Program-made: the position numbers and the translations under genes
Origin: Neoscytalidium dimidiatum
Taxonomy: Eukaryota > Ascomycota > Dothideomycetes > Botryosphaeriales > Botryosphaeriaceae
Assembly: GCA_037367355.1 (NCBI GenBank)
Contig: CM074700.1
Coordinates: 3,410,001-3,474,000 of the forward strand
Reading direction: 5' to 3'
DNA: 64,000 nt
Shown here: positions 49,084 to 60,639 of the stretch, one piece after another
Numbering within the stretch: the first letter of the stretch is position 1
How the letters are laid out: every line of letters begins with the position of its first letter
The notes under the pieces: generated by a model
Databases searched by the model: none
What the model was told of the DNA's origin: nothing
The model's input: only the letters and a program-made list of their open reading frames with translations

Positions 49084-50501
49084 CTAAGCCTGCTGCACCT
49101 CCGGCGCCGGTCTCGGACTCTTCTCGAAACTCTTCATCGGGACCAGCCCCCAGCGGCCAAACATCTCGCTGTCCTCATCCCAGCCGTTGCACTCCGTCGT
49201 CAGCATCTTCTCGCCGGTGAAGATGGCGTTCGCGCCGGCCATGAAGCACAGCGCCTGCTTCTCCTCGCTCATCGTCTTGCGGCCCGCGGCGATGCGGATG
49301 ATGGTCTCGGGCATGACGATGCGCGCGGTCGCGATGGTCCGCAGCACCGCCGAGAACGGCACGGGCTCGCGCTCGCCCAGCGGGGTCCCCTTGATCGGCA
49401 CCAGCGCGTTGACGGGAAAGCTCTCGGGGTGCTTCGGCAGGGTGGCGACGGTGTGCAGCAGGCCGACGCGATCGCCGCCCTTCTCGCCCAGGCCCAGGAT
49501 GCCGCCGGAGCAGACGTTGATGCCGGCGTCGCGCACGTGGCCGAGCGTCTGCAGGCGCTCGTCGTAGGTGCGGGTGCTGATGACGCTGGGGTAGAACTCG
49601 CGGCTGGTGTCGACGTTGTGGTTGTACGCGGTCAGGCCGGCGGCGGCCAGCTCGCGGGCCTGGGCGGCGTCGATCATGCCGAGCGTGACGCAGGCCTCCA
49701 TGCCGAGCGCGCGCACGCCCTCGACCATGGCCTTGATGTTGCGCAGGCTGTTCTTGCGCCCGCGCATGTCGCGCCACGCCGCGCCCATGCAGAAGCGCGT
49801 GCTGCCCTTCTCCTTGGCCACGCGCGCCGCCGCCAGCACCGACTCGACCGTCTCGACGCGCTGCGCCTGCACGCCCGTCTGGTAGCGCGTCGACTGCGCG
49901 CAGTAGCTGCAGTCCTCGGTGCAGCCGCCCGTCTTGATGTTCATGAGCGTGCAGAGCTGGACCTCGGCGGGGTCGTGGAAGCGGCGGTGGACGGTGCCCT
50001 GATCGGTGGGGAGGAGGGGGCGGTTAGCTTTGGTGTTGGGCAGCCGAGGGGTGGGAAGCGGGCAGCGGTTCGCCGGTCGAGCGATGCAGCCAATGGCTTG
50101 CGAGTCGTCCTGCAGTGGTTCTGGCGAGGTGTTGGGATGAGACTTACAGCTTGGAAAGCCAGGTCCATCAGCGGGTGGTAGTAGATGGCGCTGATTTCCT
50201 CTTTCGTCCAGTTGTTGCGCGGGGCTGTGGCATTGACGGCCTTCCTCAAGATCTCGCGCGCATTGGCTTCCCGCTCAGCCTCGACGGAGGCGGTGCTGGC
50301 TGCTGGCGGCGGCGGGGGAGGCGAGGGCGTGTTTCCCAGGTCCTCGACGACGGTCGACATGTGAGCGCGGCCGGACAAGGGGCGCCATTGCGGGGCGGGA
50401 GCGAGGATGGGTGATGCGGCGGGCCGACGGGAGGATGCAAGACCGGCGGCACGGGCTTGTGAGAGCACTCGACGCGCTGCTGCGGCGGCGGGAGATTTCA
50501 T
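49084..50501 (-). CDS. bioB: Biotin synthase, BioB
   Basis: Mitochondrial radical-SAM enzyme that inserts sulfur into dethiobiotin, the last step of the pathway. Exons 50501-50148 and 49998-49084 give 422 residues; the 149-nt intron has a GCTAACC branch site. Residues 1-60 are Ala/Arg-rich, fitting a mitochondrial targeting peptide (MKSPAAAAARRVLSQARAAG). The cluster-binding motif is CTEDCSYC in NIKTGGCTEDCSYCAQSTRY. Others: FCMGAAWRDMRGR, NHNVDTSREFYP, NVCSGGILGLGE, VNALVPIKGTPLG and RIAAGRKTMSEEKQALCFMA, with the conserved Arg of the family that binds the [2Fe-2S] cluster. A T-run in the plus strand (50504-50517) lies directly before the start codon. Confidence 0.97.
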
Positions 50502-51532
50502 TCTTTTTTTTTTTTTTCTGGGTGGTGTTGTGGTGTGAGGTAGGATGGGTGGAGGGGCGAGTTGGATAGCGGTGGTCTTGAGCAGCTGTGACTGGCCGGG
50601 ACAAGCCAATGGGCGTGAGGCAGTTTCGGCTGGAGGCACAGTATGCGGTGCAGGCTGGCCGGGGGCGATCCTGTGCCTGGAAGGCGGGGTACCTGATTGT
50701 TGAGAGGCTAAAACAGGCGGGCCCTCTGCTGCGTCACCACCGGACTCCGATGCTGTCAGCCTTCGGAGTTTCAGGTGTCTGTTGAGCTCGACGGCGAGTT
50801 CATATCTCTGGCGCTGCCCGGTCGGTGCAGTCGTCTTGTGCGCAGCTCGCCGTGTCACTGCCGTCAGGTCTGGGTGGGTGGGCCCGCCAGCCGCCAGCCG
50901 CCAGCGAGCCCCAAGCTCCTCGGTTCGGACCCAGGGAAAAGCCCCTCAACACCAAGAGAGCTCCCTCTCCGCCGCATCCGTGCTCGGCAACAACGCGACA
51001 CGCTCGACGCGACGCGGTCTCGTGACTGGAACGGTCGCCTCGGAAGGCGCGACTCTGCCACAGAACCACGAGACTCTCGCGCAACCGGCACTTGGGCTTT
51101 ATGCCGACCGCGGCGCCACCCTCGTCGCTGTCGCCATCGGACCCTGAAATGAAGAATCCCGAGGCCGCGACCCTCGTGCCTGCGTCTCGCAGCTCGTCAT
51201 CGTCTGCAGCCCGGCAACCAAATCAATCCAGCCCACGGCTTGCTCGCAGCAGGCTCAGCTTATCGGCCACGCTAAAGTGAGCACCATCCGGGCCCGCGAT
51301 CACATCATCCCCAAGTAGCCACTGCATCCCCACGACCATCGCCGCCCACGCGCCCTGCAATTCGTCCACACCATGCATGACTCCCGCAGCCTTGTCGATT
51401 GTGTGCCTCTTTTTGCGCACCACTCTTGGAGCTATGGCCACCCTCTGCTTGTTGCTTCGCTGTATATAGACGTGTCCCAGGCCAGGCCCCGCCTGATTTT
51501 TGCAACGTCGAGCTGTCTGACTTTTCCCCGCC
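50502..51532. promoter_or_regulatory. Divergent upstream region of bioB and the flavin monooxygenase gene
   Basis: About 1.03 kb between opposite start codons, GC-rich, with overlapping short frames on both strands that match nothing. It should carry both promoters. Just before the monooxygenase ATG the DNA reads CCCCGCC. Confidence 0.5.
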
Positions 51533-53620
51533 ATGGCCGCCGCCGCCGAAGTCTATCTCCCGGACACTCGCGATGAGCAGCTCCCACTTGAGCCCAAGTC
51601 TGCGTATGCGGCTGCGGTAGATGAAGTTCCCGCGTCGCCGCCTTCGGATAACGTCGAGTTGCCGTACCCCAAGCTGAAGAGGGCGGATGGCACCTTTTCC
51701 AATTTTGAGATCGAGGACCGTCCCATTGATGAGATCAAGAAGCTGAAGGTATATTGCTCTAGCGTTCCGTTCGAACCACGTGGCTGACTGTGCGAAGGTC
51801 GCAATCATCGGAACGGGCCTGTCCGGTGTGACCGCTGCATCCTTGCTACCTGCCAAGGTGCCTGGCATCCAGCTCACTGTGTTCGAGAAGAACGCCGATG
51901 TGGTATGAAACCGTCGATCCTTAACATTGTCAAACCTCGTCTCTAACGATGATGCTAGGGCGGTACTTGGTGCGAAAGGCCTGTGTCCCTGAAAATCTCA
52001 CATAATTCTAACCGGCTGCAAGGTACGAAAATGTATACCCGGGCGTTCGCTGCGACGTACCTGCAATAGCATACCAAAGCACATTCGAGCCCAAGACCGA
52101 CTGGTCCGATGAGTTCGCGCGGGGAGCCGAAATCAGGGATTACTGGCAGAGCATCGCGAGGAAGTATGGCGTCTACGAGAAGACTCAATTCAAGACGAAA
52201 GTCCAGCGCGCAGATTGGGATACCTCGCGGAGTCAGTGGAAGTTGACGCTAGAGAAGCTCGACACGAAAGAGGTCCGCGAAGAATTCTACGACTTCTTGA
52301 TCCCCGCAATCGGCCATTTCAACGAGTGGCAAGTACGTCGAAATCCCGGCCATCCCTTTCAACAACCACGCTAAGAAGACCCTGTAGTTACCCAAATACC
52401 CCGGCATCGAGACCTACAAGGGCTTCCTCCGCCACTCCTCCAACTGGGACCCGTCTTTTGACCCCACCGGCAAGACCGTCGCCGTCATCGGCAACGGCGC
52501 CAGCGGCATCCAAGTCGTGCCGGAGCTTCAGAAGGTTGTCAAGCACCTCGACCACTATGCACGCTCGCCCACCTGGATCGCCGGCTCGCTCGGCGGCCGC
52601 GACCGGCAGGTCGAGCCCATGCCCTTCTCCAAAGAGCAGCTCGAGGACTTCAAGGACCCGCAGAAGTATCTCGCGTACCGCAAAGCCCTCGAAGAGTCCT
52701 ACTGGCGCCGCTTCCCGGCCGTCTTCAAGAACAGCGAGGAAAGCAAGACGGCGCGCCAACGCTTCACCGACCTGATGGCCGCGCGCCTGGCCGACAAGCC
52801 CGAGCTCCTCTCGCAGATCGTGCCCGCCTTCAGCCCGCAATGCCGGCGCCTGACGCCCGGCCCGGGCTACCTCGAAGCCCTCACCAAGGAGAACGTCACC
52901 TTCATCCGCACGCCCATCAAGCGCTTCACCGAAACCGGCATCGAGACCGAAGACGGCGTCCACCGCCCCGTCGACGCCGTCATCTGCAGCACCGGCGCCA
53001 ACGTCTCCTTCGCGCCGCCCTTCCCCATCGTCGCGGGCGACCACGACCTCTCGCGCGACTGGAAGCCGGACGGCAAGTTCGGCTTCCCCTACTCCTACCT
53101 TGGCCTCGGCGTGCCGGGCTTCCCCAACCTGCTCTTCCTGTACGGGCCCAACGCCGGCTCCACCGCCGGCACCGTCCCGCACGGCTCCGAGGTCCAGACG
53201 ACGTACATCGCGCGCCTGCTGCGCAAGGTCTCGCACCAGCACATCGCCACCGCCGCCCCCTCGCGCGAGGCCACCGACGACTTCGTCGACTACTGCGACG
53301 CCTTCTTCCCCAAGACCGTCTTCTCCGAGAACTGCAAGAGCTGGTACAACGGCGCCAGGGCCGGCGCGCGCGTGCACGGCGCCTGGCCGGGCAGCGGCGC
53401 CCATCTGAACTTCGTGCGGCAGGAGCCGCGGTGGGAGGACTGGGAGTGGGGGTATGGGGAGAGCGGGCAGGGGAAGGGGAGGGTGAATCGCTTCAAGTAT
53501 CTGGGGAACGGGTGGACGAATAAGGAGAGGGATCCGGAGAGCGATTTGCTGGCGTGGTTGAAGGTGCCCGAGGAGGTGGATTTGAGGGAGATTCACGAGA
53601 AGTGGTGGGAGGTTGTGTGA
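51533..53620 (+). CDS. Baeyer-Villiger-type flavin monooxygenase (class B)
   Basis: Five exons: 51533-51748, 51798-51902, 51959-51969, 52023-52332 and 52388-53620, giving 624 residues. Exon 3 is an 11-nt microexon that codes the GGTW of the flavin site. First dinucleotide loop: VAIIGTGLSGVTAAS; second: VAVIGNGASGIQVVPE. The fingerprint YKGFLRHSSNWD fits the FxGxxxHxxxW(P/D) pattern of Baeyer-Villiger monooxygenases, with Tyr for Phe. Then YENVYPGVRCDVP and DAVICSTGANVSF. It should use NADPH and O2 to turn a ketone into an ester, or N/S-oxygenate. The N-terminal 70 residues are a fungal-type lead. It is divergent from bioB but shows no sign of a role in biotin synthesis. Confidence 0.92.
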
Positions 53621-54337
53621 AGCTGGTCGGAGGTGTGTGCGAGGTGTGCGGCACGTAAGATCGACAAAACGAGCTTTCTCGCATAAAATATGAATTAGTA
53701 AACCAAGTTCAAGTACTGTGGAGAGCAATTCAAGCCTTGAAAGGTACTAGAATTGCAGCAGCAAACAACAGCGCGTGTGGCAAAATTGAGCGGCTGTCTA
53801 GTGGAAGATAGTACAAACTTATCATGATCTCAGACAAGCATAGGTTCTAGATTAGCTGGACATAAGGCAGATTTTCTTGATTCTTTAGCATATCGTATGA
53901 AATGATGGATGGGGACTAAGCACGTGATAGCGCTTTTCTATCTGCACGACTATTGCGTACAGTCTTCGCTACGAATACTATATACATCTCCTTGCAATTC
54001 GACTTACATAGTACTCACTGCCCCAACCCGTGCCCACTGCAGTGGAGACCGATAAGATAAACGAATTATCGTTTCTGTAGAAGCGAGTCGTGCAGGTAGG
54101 ATTTTCTTAAAATAGAAAACTTGCTCAAATAAGAGCATTACGAGAGGCTTTGCGATGAAGGACTCAGGCTACAACTCAATATGCAGCTGCTGTACTCCGC
54201 GGCATTTGAGCAAATTGACGAAGATGATTCTACTTGGGTATATGAAATTTACTTGGCCTTTTTTGTTTATAAACGAGTATGAAACTACGCACTATGGTCA
54301 CAGCACCAAGAAACGCACTTTTGCGTTAGGGGAAACA
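53621..54337. other. Intergenic, no gene recognised
   Basis: About 0.7 kb, AT-rich, between two plus-strand genes. Nothing supported. Confidence 0.5.
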
Positions 54338-55176
54338 ATGCGAACTGGCTTGTCACTGCTCTGGATTGTAAAATCTTTTGTCTCGTCTTTAGCTTTAGCC
54401 ATGCGGACGCAGACTAATGGTTCGACCGGTGAGCGCTTCCACCACGTCGTTGAACGCCACACACTTCCAGCATTCCCATCTGATACCTCGCAACCCGCAC
54501 GGTAATAGCTGACACCGGGCTTCTAGTACCTACGAAATATGGAGTTCTCCTTTTCCCTGCCTTTGAACTCATCGACGTGTTCGGGCCCATCGACGCGCTT
54601 TCTTACCTCAGCTCCACCCACCGCATGGACTTATACCTCATCTCCACGAACACAAACACCTCTTTGGCCCCGATATCCTCGAAACCCCGTGCCGCCAGCA
54701 TGAACCCGTACAACAACTCATTCGCCGCGTCCGTCGTGCCCACGCACACGCTCGCCACCGCACCCGACGACATCGAAGTCCTGCTCGTTCCCGGCGGTTT
54801 GGGCACGCGCGCACCGGACCTGGGACCGACCGTCGAGTTCATCAAGAACACCTACCCTCGCCTACGGTACCTCATCACCGTGTGCACCGGTGCCGGGCTC
54901 GCCGCGCGTGCGGGCGTGCTGGACGGCAAGGTGGCCACCACCAACAAGGGCGCTTGGAACAGTACGACGGCGCTCGGGCCGAACGTGCTGTGGCAGCCCA
55001 GGGCGCGTTGGACGGTCGATGGGAACATTTGGACGAGCTCGGGGGTAAGCGCAGGCATGGACGTTACGCTGGCCTGGATCGAAAACGTGTACGGCGCGGA
55101 AATCGCCCGGACGGTGGCGACGAACATGGAGTATGTGTGGGTCAATGATGCAAGCGCCGATCCTTTTGCTGTGTAG
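54338..55176 (+). CDS. DJ-1/PfpI family protein, probably secreted
   Basis: Exons 54338-54428 and 54527-55176 give 246 residues; the intron is 98 nt. Exon 1 encodes an apparent signal peptide (MRTGLSLLWIVKSFVSSLAL, then ALAMR). Exon 2 starts the domain: YGVLLFPAFELIDVFGPIDA, VLLVPGGLGTRAPDLGP, and the nucleophile elbow LITVCTGAGLAARAGVLDG with the Cys. Then TTNKGAWN, WTSSGVSAGMDVTLAWIE. The DVFGP and ITVCTGA motifs place it among the GATase1-like, isonitrile-hydratase-related fungal group rather than DJ-1 glyoxalases proper. The reaction is not known. A secretion signal on such a protein is unusual. Confidence 0.83.
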
Positions 55177-55919
55177 ATGGTAGGAGAGGCTTAAGATACA
55201 CCATTGAAGAGATCAGCGGCCAATAGGCATGGCCGTAAAAATTGTAGATGACTCAAGTACCCCAATTGCCTGGTTTGCATCCCGATGAGGGGTACACGGA
55301 AAGAAATTCTGCATGGGACGAAGCCACTGAAAGGCTACGAACTTTTAATGGAAGTAGAGCCGCAAGGCTAAAACCCTTATATATAAAATGTAGCTATAGC
55401 GAAAAATGGCGCGTATAAGTGCCAATTGACTAAACCTTTTTTTTAAAAAAAAAAATAAATCGAAATTGAAAGTGTTTCTTAAGGTGCGTTATTATTTTTA
55501 TGGGGCACGTCTGACTAATTGTTTAGGCACGTGGCTCGGTAATCGACGTGTCAATTGCATAGCCCAAATCCATCTTACACAGGCTTCCATAGCCACTCCA
55601 GCATCGTTTTACAACAACTTGTCAACGTCATCCCACCTCTTTATGGTCGTGGTAAGGGGAAGATGCGCTCTAGCGGACAGTAAGAGCGGACAGTAAGAGT
55701 TTGCGGCCATCTGAGCAACAAACCTTGATACCGGCTAACTCACGTTGACAGCCTTGCAAGGGGGGTGTTCCCATCTGTATTCCTACCTAATGTCAAGCCA
55801 ATCTGCTTAGGATGGTATAGGCGGTACATGCAGCTTACCAAACCCCACCAGTCGTTTTTTGATTGAACTTTCGGGATTTCTAGAAGATTATATTTTTACG
55901 TAAACGGGAAACGGCGGCA
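55177..55919. other. AT-rich intergenic region with a 13-bp tandem duplication
   Basis: About 0.74 kb upstream of the NLR-like gene. Contains T/A runs around 55438-55455 and two tandem copies of agcggacagtaag at 55672-55697. No reading frame supported. Confidence 0.55.
55672..55697. repeat. 13-bp tandem duplication
   Basis: Two exact adjacent copies of agcggacagtaag, about 220 bp before the NLR-like gene. Confidence 0.85.
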
Positions 55920-58900
55920 ATGGCGTTAAACAACTACACCGCGTTTAGATTGAGCGGTATACCACATACCTACAGCAAGCAAGGCGTCAAGGAACTAGTC
56001 CAACGTACTCTTGGGTTCGAGGCTGAAGCCGGCTGCGATGTTCAAATATGTTCTCTGGCAAGAGATCCCGGCAGAGTCGGTTATCAAATTGCTACACTCA
56101 CGCTCTCGAAGAATCACTTAGATCGTTTAGGATGGAACCCAAGCACAAGAAGCTTGCGGCTACAGGCACCAGAACATTACAATGACGGGCCAGATTGCGA
56201 CAGCGAAGGCGTGGTACCAGAGCTGGTCTTGGATACCCATTTCCACGGCTTTACACCCTTGCACGGGAAGGACCGCATCAATTTCAAATGCGAGTAAGTA
56301 GACAAACCTCGTGGTGATTGAAGGATTATTCAGCATCTGTTCCTGTTTGCCTTACAAGGAGCACTGCAGTACACGAAGAGCACTCTTTGCTGACTAAAAC
56401 CAGTTTCATCGCCATTTCAGGCCTCAATGGACACGCTTTCGGCTCTTTCAAGGCCAGAGGACGGGAATACATGTGGCTACGAGATGCTCTTCCACAGGAC
56501 TTGCCAGACTGTAGGATATTCATCTACGGATACGATACTCAGTTGGCTGGATCTACCTCTAGTCAAAGTATTCTGGACTTGGGCGCTAGATTCCATGCCA
56601 GTCTAGGGTCTTTGTTTGAAGTAAGCTACTACTGAGGTCACTGCAGTCAGCAGACGGCTTATTCAAGAATCATTAGGTTTCTGGAGGCAATCGAGACGTT
56701 CTCTTTCTTGGACACAGTCTCGGCGGACTTGTTCTTGAAGAAGTAAGTGCAGGAACACTAGGAAGTATGGTCGTGCTCTGACCAGAAGTTAGGCTATCAA
56801 TCGGATGGTTGAGTCTTCTGATACTACTGACAAACATTTTTTGAAATCCATACGAGGCATCATGTTATTTGGTGTTCCGCAGCTGGGAATGTCGGCGACA
56901 CCTCTCAAAATGATGGTTGTTGATCAGCCGAACCAACGCCTTGTTGAAAGTCTCCAAGCCGGATCTGAATTCTTAGAGTCGCAGCAGCGACGCTTTAAGA
57001 ATGCGCTTAGAAACATCAAAGTAAGGGTCGTTGCTTTCTATGAAACTAAACAATCTCGAACTGTGCAACATGTAAGTTATAAAATCTGCACCAACTATGC
57101 TTCTCACGTTCAAGTCACCCTTATCATGTTGCAGAAAGACAGCAGATGGCAATTGGCTGGTCCTTTGACCCTCTTGGTGGAGAAATGGTCCGCTATAGAA
57201 AATAGTCATGAGCAGATTCCAATCGACCGCGATCATTCAGAGATCGTGAAGTTCACCGAGAGATACGGTGATGACTATCAAATGGTGGTAACATACTTGA
57301 GAAAGTTATTGGCTTCGAAAGGTAAATACTGTCTCCGACCAATGATCCTCGTCTCTCCGAAACATGCATGAATAAAGAATACGGCATCTTAAATTTTGTT
57401 CCGCGAATTTAATCAGAGACATAGGAATTGAACTCACGAAGGAACAGAAGGAGACCATCCGAAAGCAGGAGGAGATGCAGAAAAAGGCACTTCAATCACT
57501 AGCCTTTCCCGAACAACATTGGCGTCGAGACGAGATTGCAACGCCAGATGAAAATACCTGCGACTGGCTCATTGAGCATCCAAATTTTAAATCCCTACTC
57601 CAACGAGGTCAGACTCCGGTATGGATACAGGGTAAGCCAGGCTCCGGCAAATCCACTCTAATGAAGTATGCTCTCGATTTTCTCAATCCGACGGGACCCA
57701 AGCAAGTGGATGGTCCTATATTTGCGTCGTTCTTCTGTCACAACCGCGGATCGTCGCTCCAGAAAAGCAAATTGGGACTGTTCCGCTCTCTGCTCAATCA
57801 AATTCTTGCGCATGCTTCCTTTCCGACGATTCTGGCTAAACTCGCATCAACGTACCATGAAAGATACGAGACAAGAGGCGAGGCAAACGCTGAATGGACT
57901 GAAGGCGAACTGCAGGATTTTTTTAAGAGAAATATTCCAGAAGCTTCGAAAAGTCGAAGGATTTTCATCCTGATTGATGCCCTGGACGAATGCGGCGAAG
58001 AAACTGCGTCCGAACTTGTGGCACTCTTCGAGAAGCTCGTTAACCTCGAGGGAGAGTCGAGAGAACAGGGAATAGAGTCTCCTCGACCGCCTGATCTTCG
58101 AATCCTGTTCTCATGCCGACACTATCCAGTGCTTAGCTCAAAAACCGACTTAACCATTATCATGGAGCAAGAGAACGCCGGGGACATTGCTGTTGTTGTG
58201 AAAGCTCGACTTGCGACAAGATTTATGGCGTCGGTTGAAAAAGCCGCAATGGAAACAAAGATCATCGAGGGAGCATGCGGTATGTTCCAATGGGCGACTG
58301 TGGTCACTAATAGAGCCTTGGCTTCACGAAAGAGAGGTCAGCCTGTACCGACCATAATGAAACAAATTGGCCAGACACCGGACGGCTTGTATGATCTTTA
58401 TGAGACTCTTTGGGACACCGACCATCTAGAAGACCGGAGCAAAACGATCAAACTGTTCCAATGGATCCTGTTCGCAGCCCGGCCCTTGAGTATTGATGAG
58501 TTGCAACACGCTCTGCTTTCCGACGTTAGTATGGCCTTTACCTCTGTTTCTGAGTTTGAAGACCATTATTTGGACCTTGAACCCGCAATAAAAGATCTGT
58601 CGAAGGGTCTTGTGGAGACGATTAACCGCCGCGAGAAACGTATCACCATCGCGCAATTTATCCACGAATCAGTCCCGGAATTCCTTCTACAACGAGGTGG
58701 CCTCGCGAGAATTCTTGGGTCAGGTCCCCCAGGCCCTCTTGACGGATCGGGACACTTCCAATTATCGCGCTCTTGCTTGCAGTACTTACTACTGCGCCAA
58801 GAGCAAGCTTGCCTGGCTCCACTATCAATCTATGCTCGCCGCTATTGGATATTCCACTTGATAGAGGCAGAGCGAAAGGGTATCGATCAGAAAGATTTGC

Positions 58901-60639
58901 CAGACATCTTCTTATGGACACAAAAAGCTCATAGTATGCCTCGTTCGCTCTCAATCACAATTTCGGAAGTAGCTGAGGCAGTGCTCGGGAGTAGTCATGA
59001 AATCAAACAGATTTCGAAACAATGGGCTCAGGACAGTTGGGGATTGGACATACAGCAAGCATATGAGAATACGTGGAGGGAGCAAAGAGTCCATACTAAT
59101 CTTGCCGTGCTCCTAACCTTAGCTGGGATCCCCAGCGCGCTGAAGGAGATGGAGAGACGAGACCCTTCCCTCTGGGACGCTGAGTCCTCTGAAGATCCGT
59201 CACTGCTGCTGTACGCCGTTTTCGGGCGCCACGAACGAATAATTCAGGACATCTTGGTACGGCCAACAGCCGAGCGAACACGGGTTCCGACTTACCTTGA
59301 ATATTCGCCACTTTACCTGGTCACGGCAATGGGTCGAAGCGACCTTGTGCAACGAATTCTCGAAGCAGGTGCGGATGTTAATAGATTGAACGGGGGGACC
59401 AGTACTGGCTGGATGTGTGCATTGTTCCTTGCTGCTGGCAAGGGCGATGAGCAGATAGCTGCCCAACTCATCGACTTCAACGCCTCTATCAACAGAATTT
59501 GTAAGGATGGATGGACGGCACTCCATGCTGCTGCACATGAAGGGCACGAACATATTGTCCATCTTCTACTGCAACGGGGAGCACTGGCATTTAGCAGAAG
59601 CATTTGTGGACAGACCCCTCTCCATGTTGCAGCATACGTTGGGAAAGAGTCTGTAGTTCGCGTATTCCTTGAGAAAATGCCGGAATTGAATTTTCCAAAG
59701 GACGCATTCTTGGATGCAAAGGATAATGACGGCGAAACGGCGTTCTTACGGGCATACAAGGCCAAGCATTTGTCGATTTGCAGACGACTGGCGGCAGAAG
59801 GAGTCGAGATAGACGCTGAGGACAGTGACTACGAAATGAGTCTCCTGGGCAAGGCCGTATGGTACGGCGACTATGACAGAGCAAAATTCCTGCTGGACAT
59901 CGGAGCCGACCCCAACGCCGGACCACGTAAACCTCTGGAGATAGCGGTCTCCAGAGGATTAGCGGAAATGGCCGACATTCTATTAGCTGACAAGAGAACG
60001 GACCCTCACTTAGTTGATATATTTGGATACTCGGCCTTGACGTTCGCCGTGTCTACCGGCTCTGTGGAATTGGTGAGAACGCTCCTGCGTTGCGATAGGA
60101 TCGATCCGAATACTCCAGACCAGGAGGGCCGCACAGCGCTGGTAGTCGCTGTGGCGAGAAGAGGAGACGCGGCGGCCAAACAAGAGGTTTTCCCCATAAT
60201 ATCTGAACTAAACTGGTGGGATTCCATAGTCACGATGCTCGTTGCTCTGGGCGCAACGGATCTCAACCTTGCTGATAAGAATGGCGACACACCGCTTACG
60301 CTGGCGGCTGCGGCTGGGCAAGCGGAGCTTGTGATCAAGCTCCTTGCATTTCCTGGAACGGATGCTAACTTGCCGGATCGGCGGGGACACACACCACTTG
60401 CGCTGGCAGTGCAAAACCGACATGCCGAGGTGGTGGATCTGCTCCTTGAAAACGAACAGACGGACCCGAATCTGGCTGGCCGCAATGGCGAGACCCCGCT
60501 CATCTGCGCCGCAATGTACGGAAACGTAGAAATTGTGAAGCTCCTGCTTGAACGCGAGGACACTGACACCCGTATATCGGACAACCACGGGTGGACTGCG
60601 CTCGCAGCTGCGGTAGCTGGCGGATATGTGGATGTGTAG
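55920..60639 (+). CDS. NLR-like protein: alpha/beta-hydrolase (SesB-type), NACHT, ankyrin repeats
   Basis: Six exons (55920-56293, 56404-56620, 56677-56742, 56793-57071, 57135-57321, 57419-60639) join to 1447 residues. Residues 1-125 are a beta-alpha-beta lead (FRLSGIPHTYSKQGVKELVQ). Residues about 125-330 are a lipase-like domain: AISGLNGHAFGSF, RIFIYGYDTQL and the nucleophile elbow LFLGHSLGGLVLEE. The NACHT domain has Walker A WIQGKPGSGKSTLM (about 443-456) and Walker B IFILIDALDECGEE (about 555). From about residue 1000 there are ten or so ankyrin repeats (for example GWTALHAAAHEGHEHIVHLL). Such STAND proteins work in heterokaryon incompatibility and innate defence. The TAG at 60637 cuts an ankyrin repeat; the frame then stays open to TAA at 60880. 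Confidence 0.9.

Noticed and set aside
52388..53728. 446-codon minus-strand open frame
   Set aside because: Antisense of exon 5 of the Baeyer-Villiger-type monooxygenase; Leu/Arg/Val-biased and without motifs.
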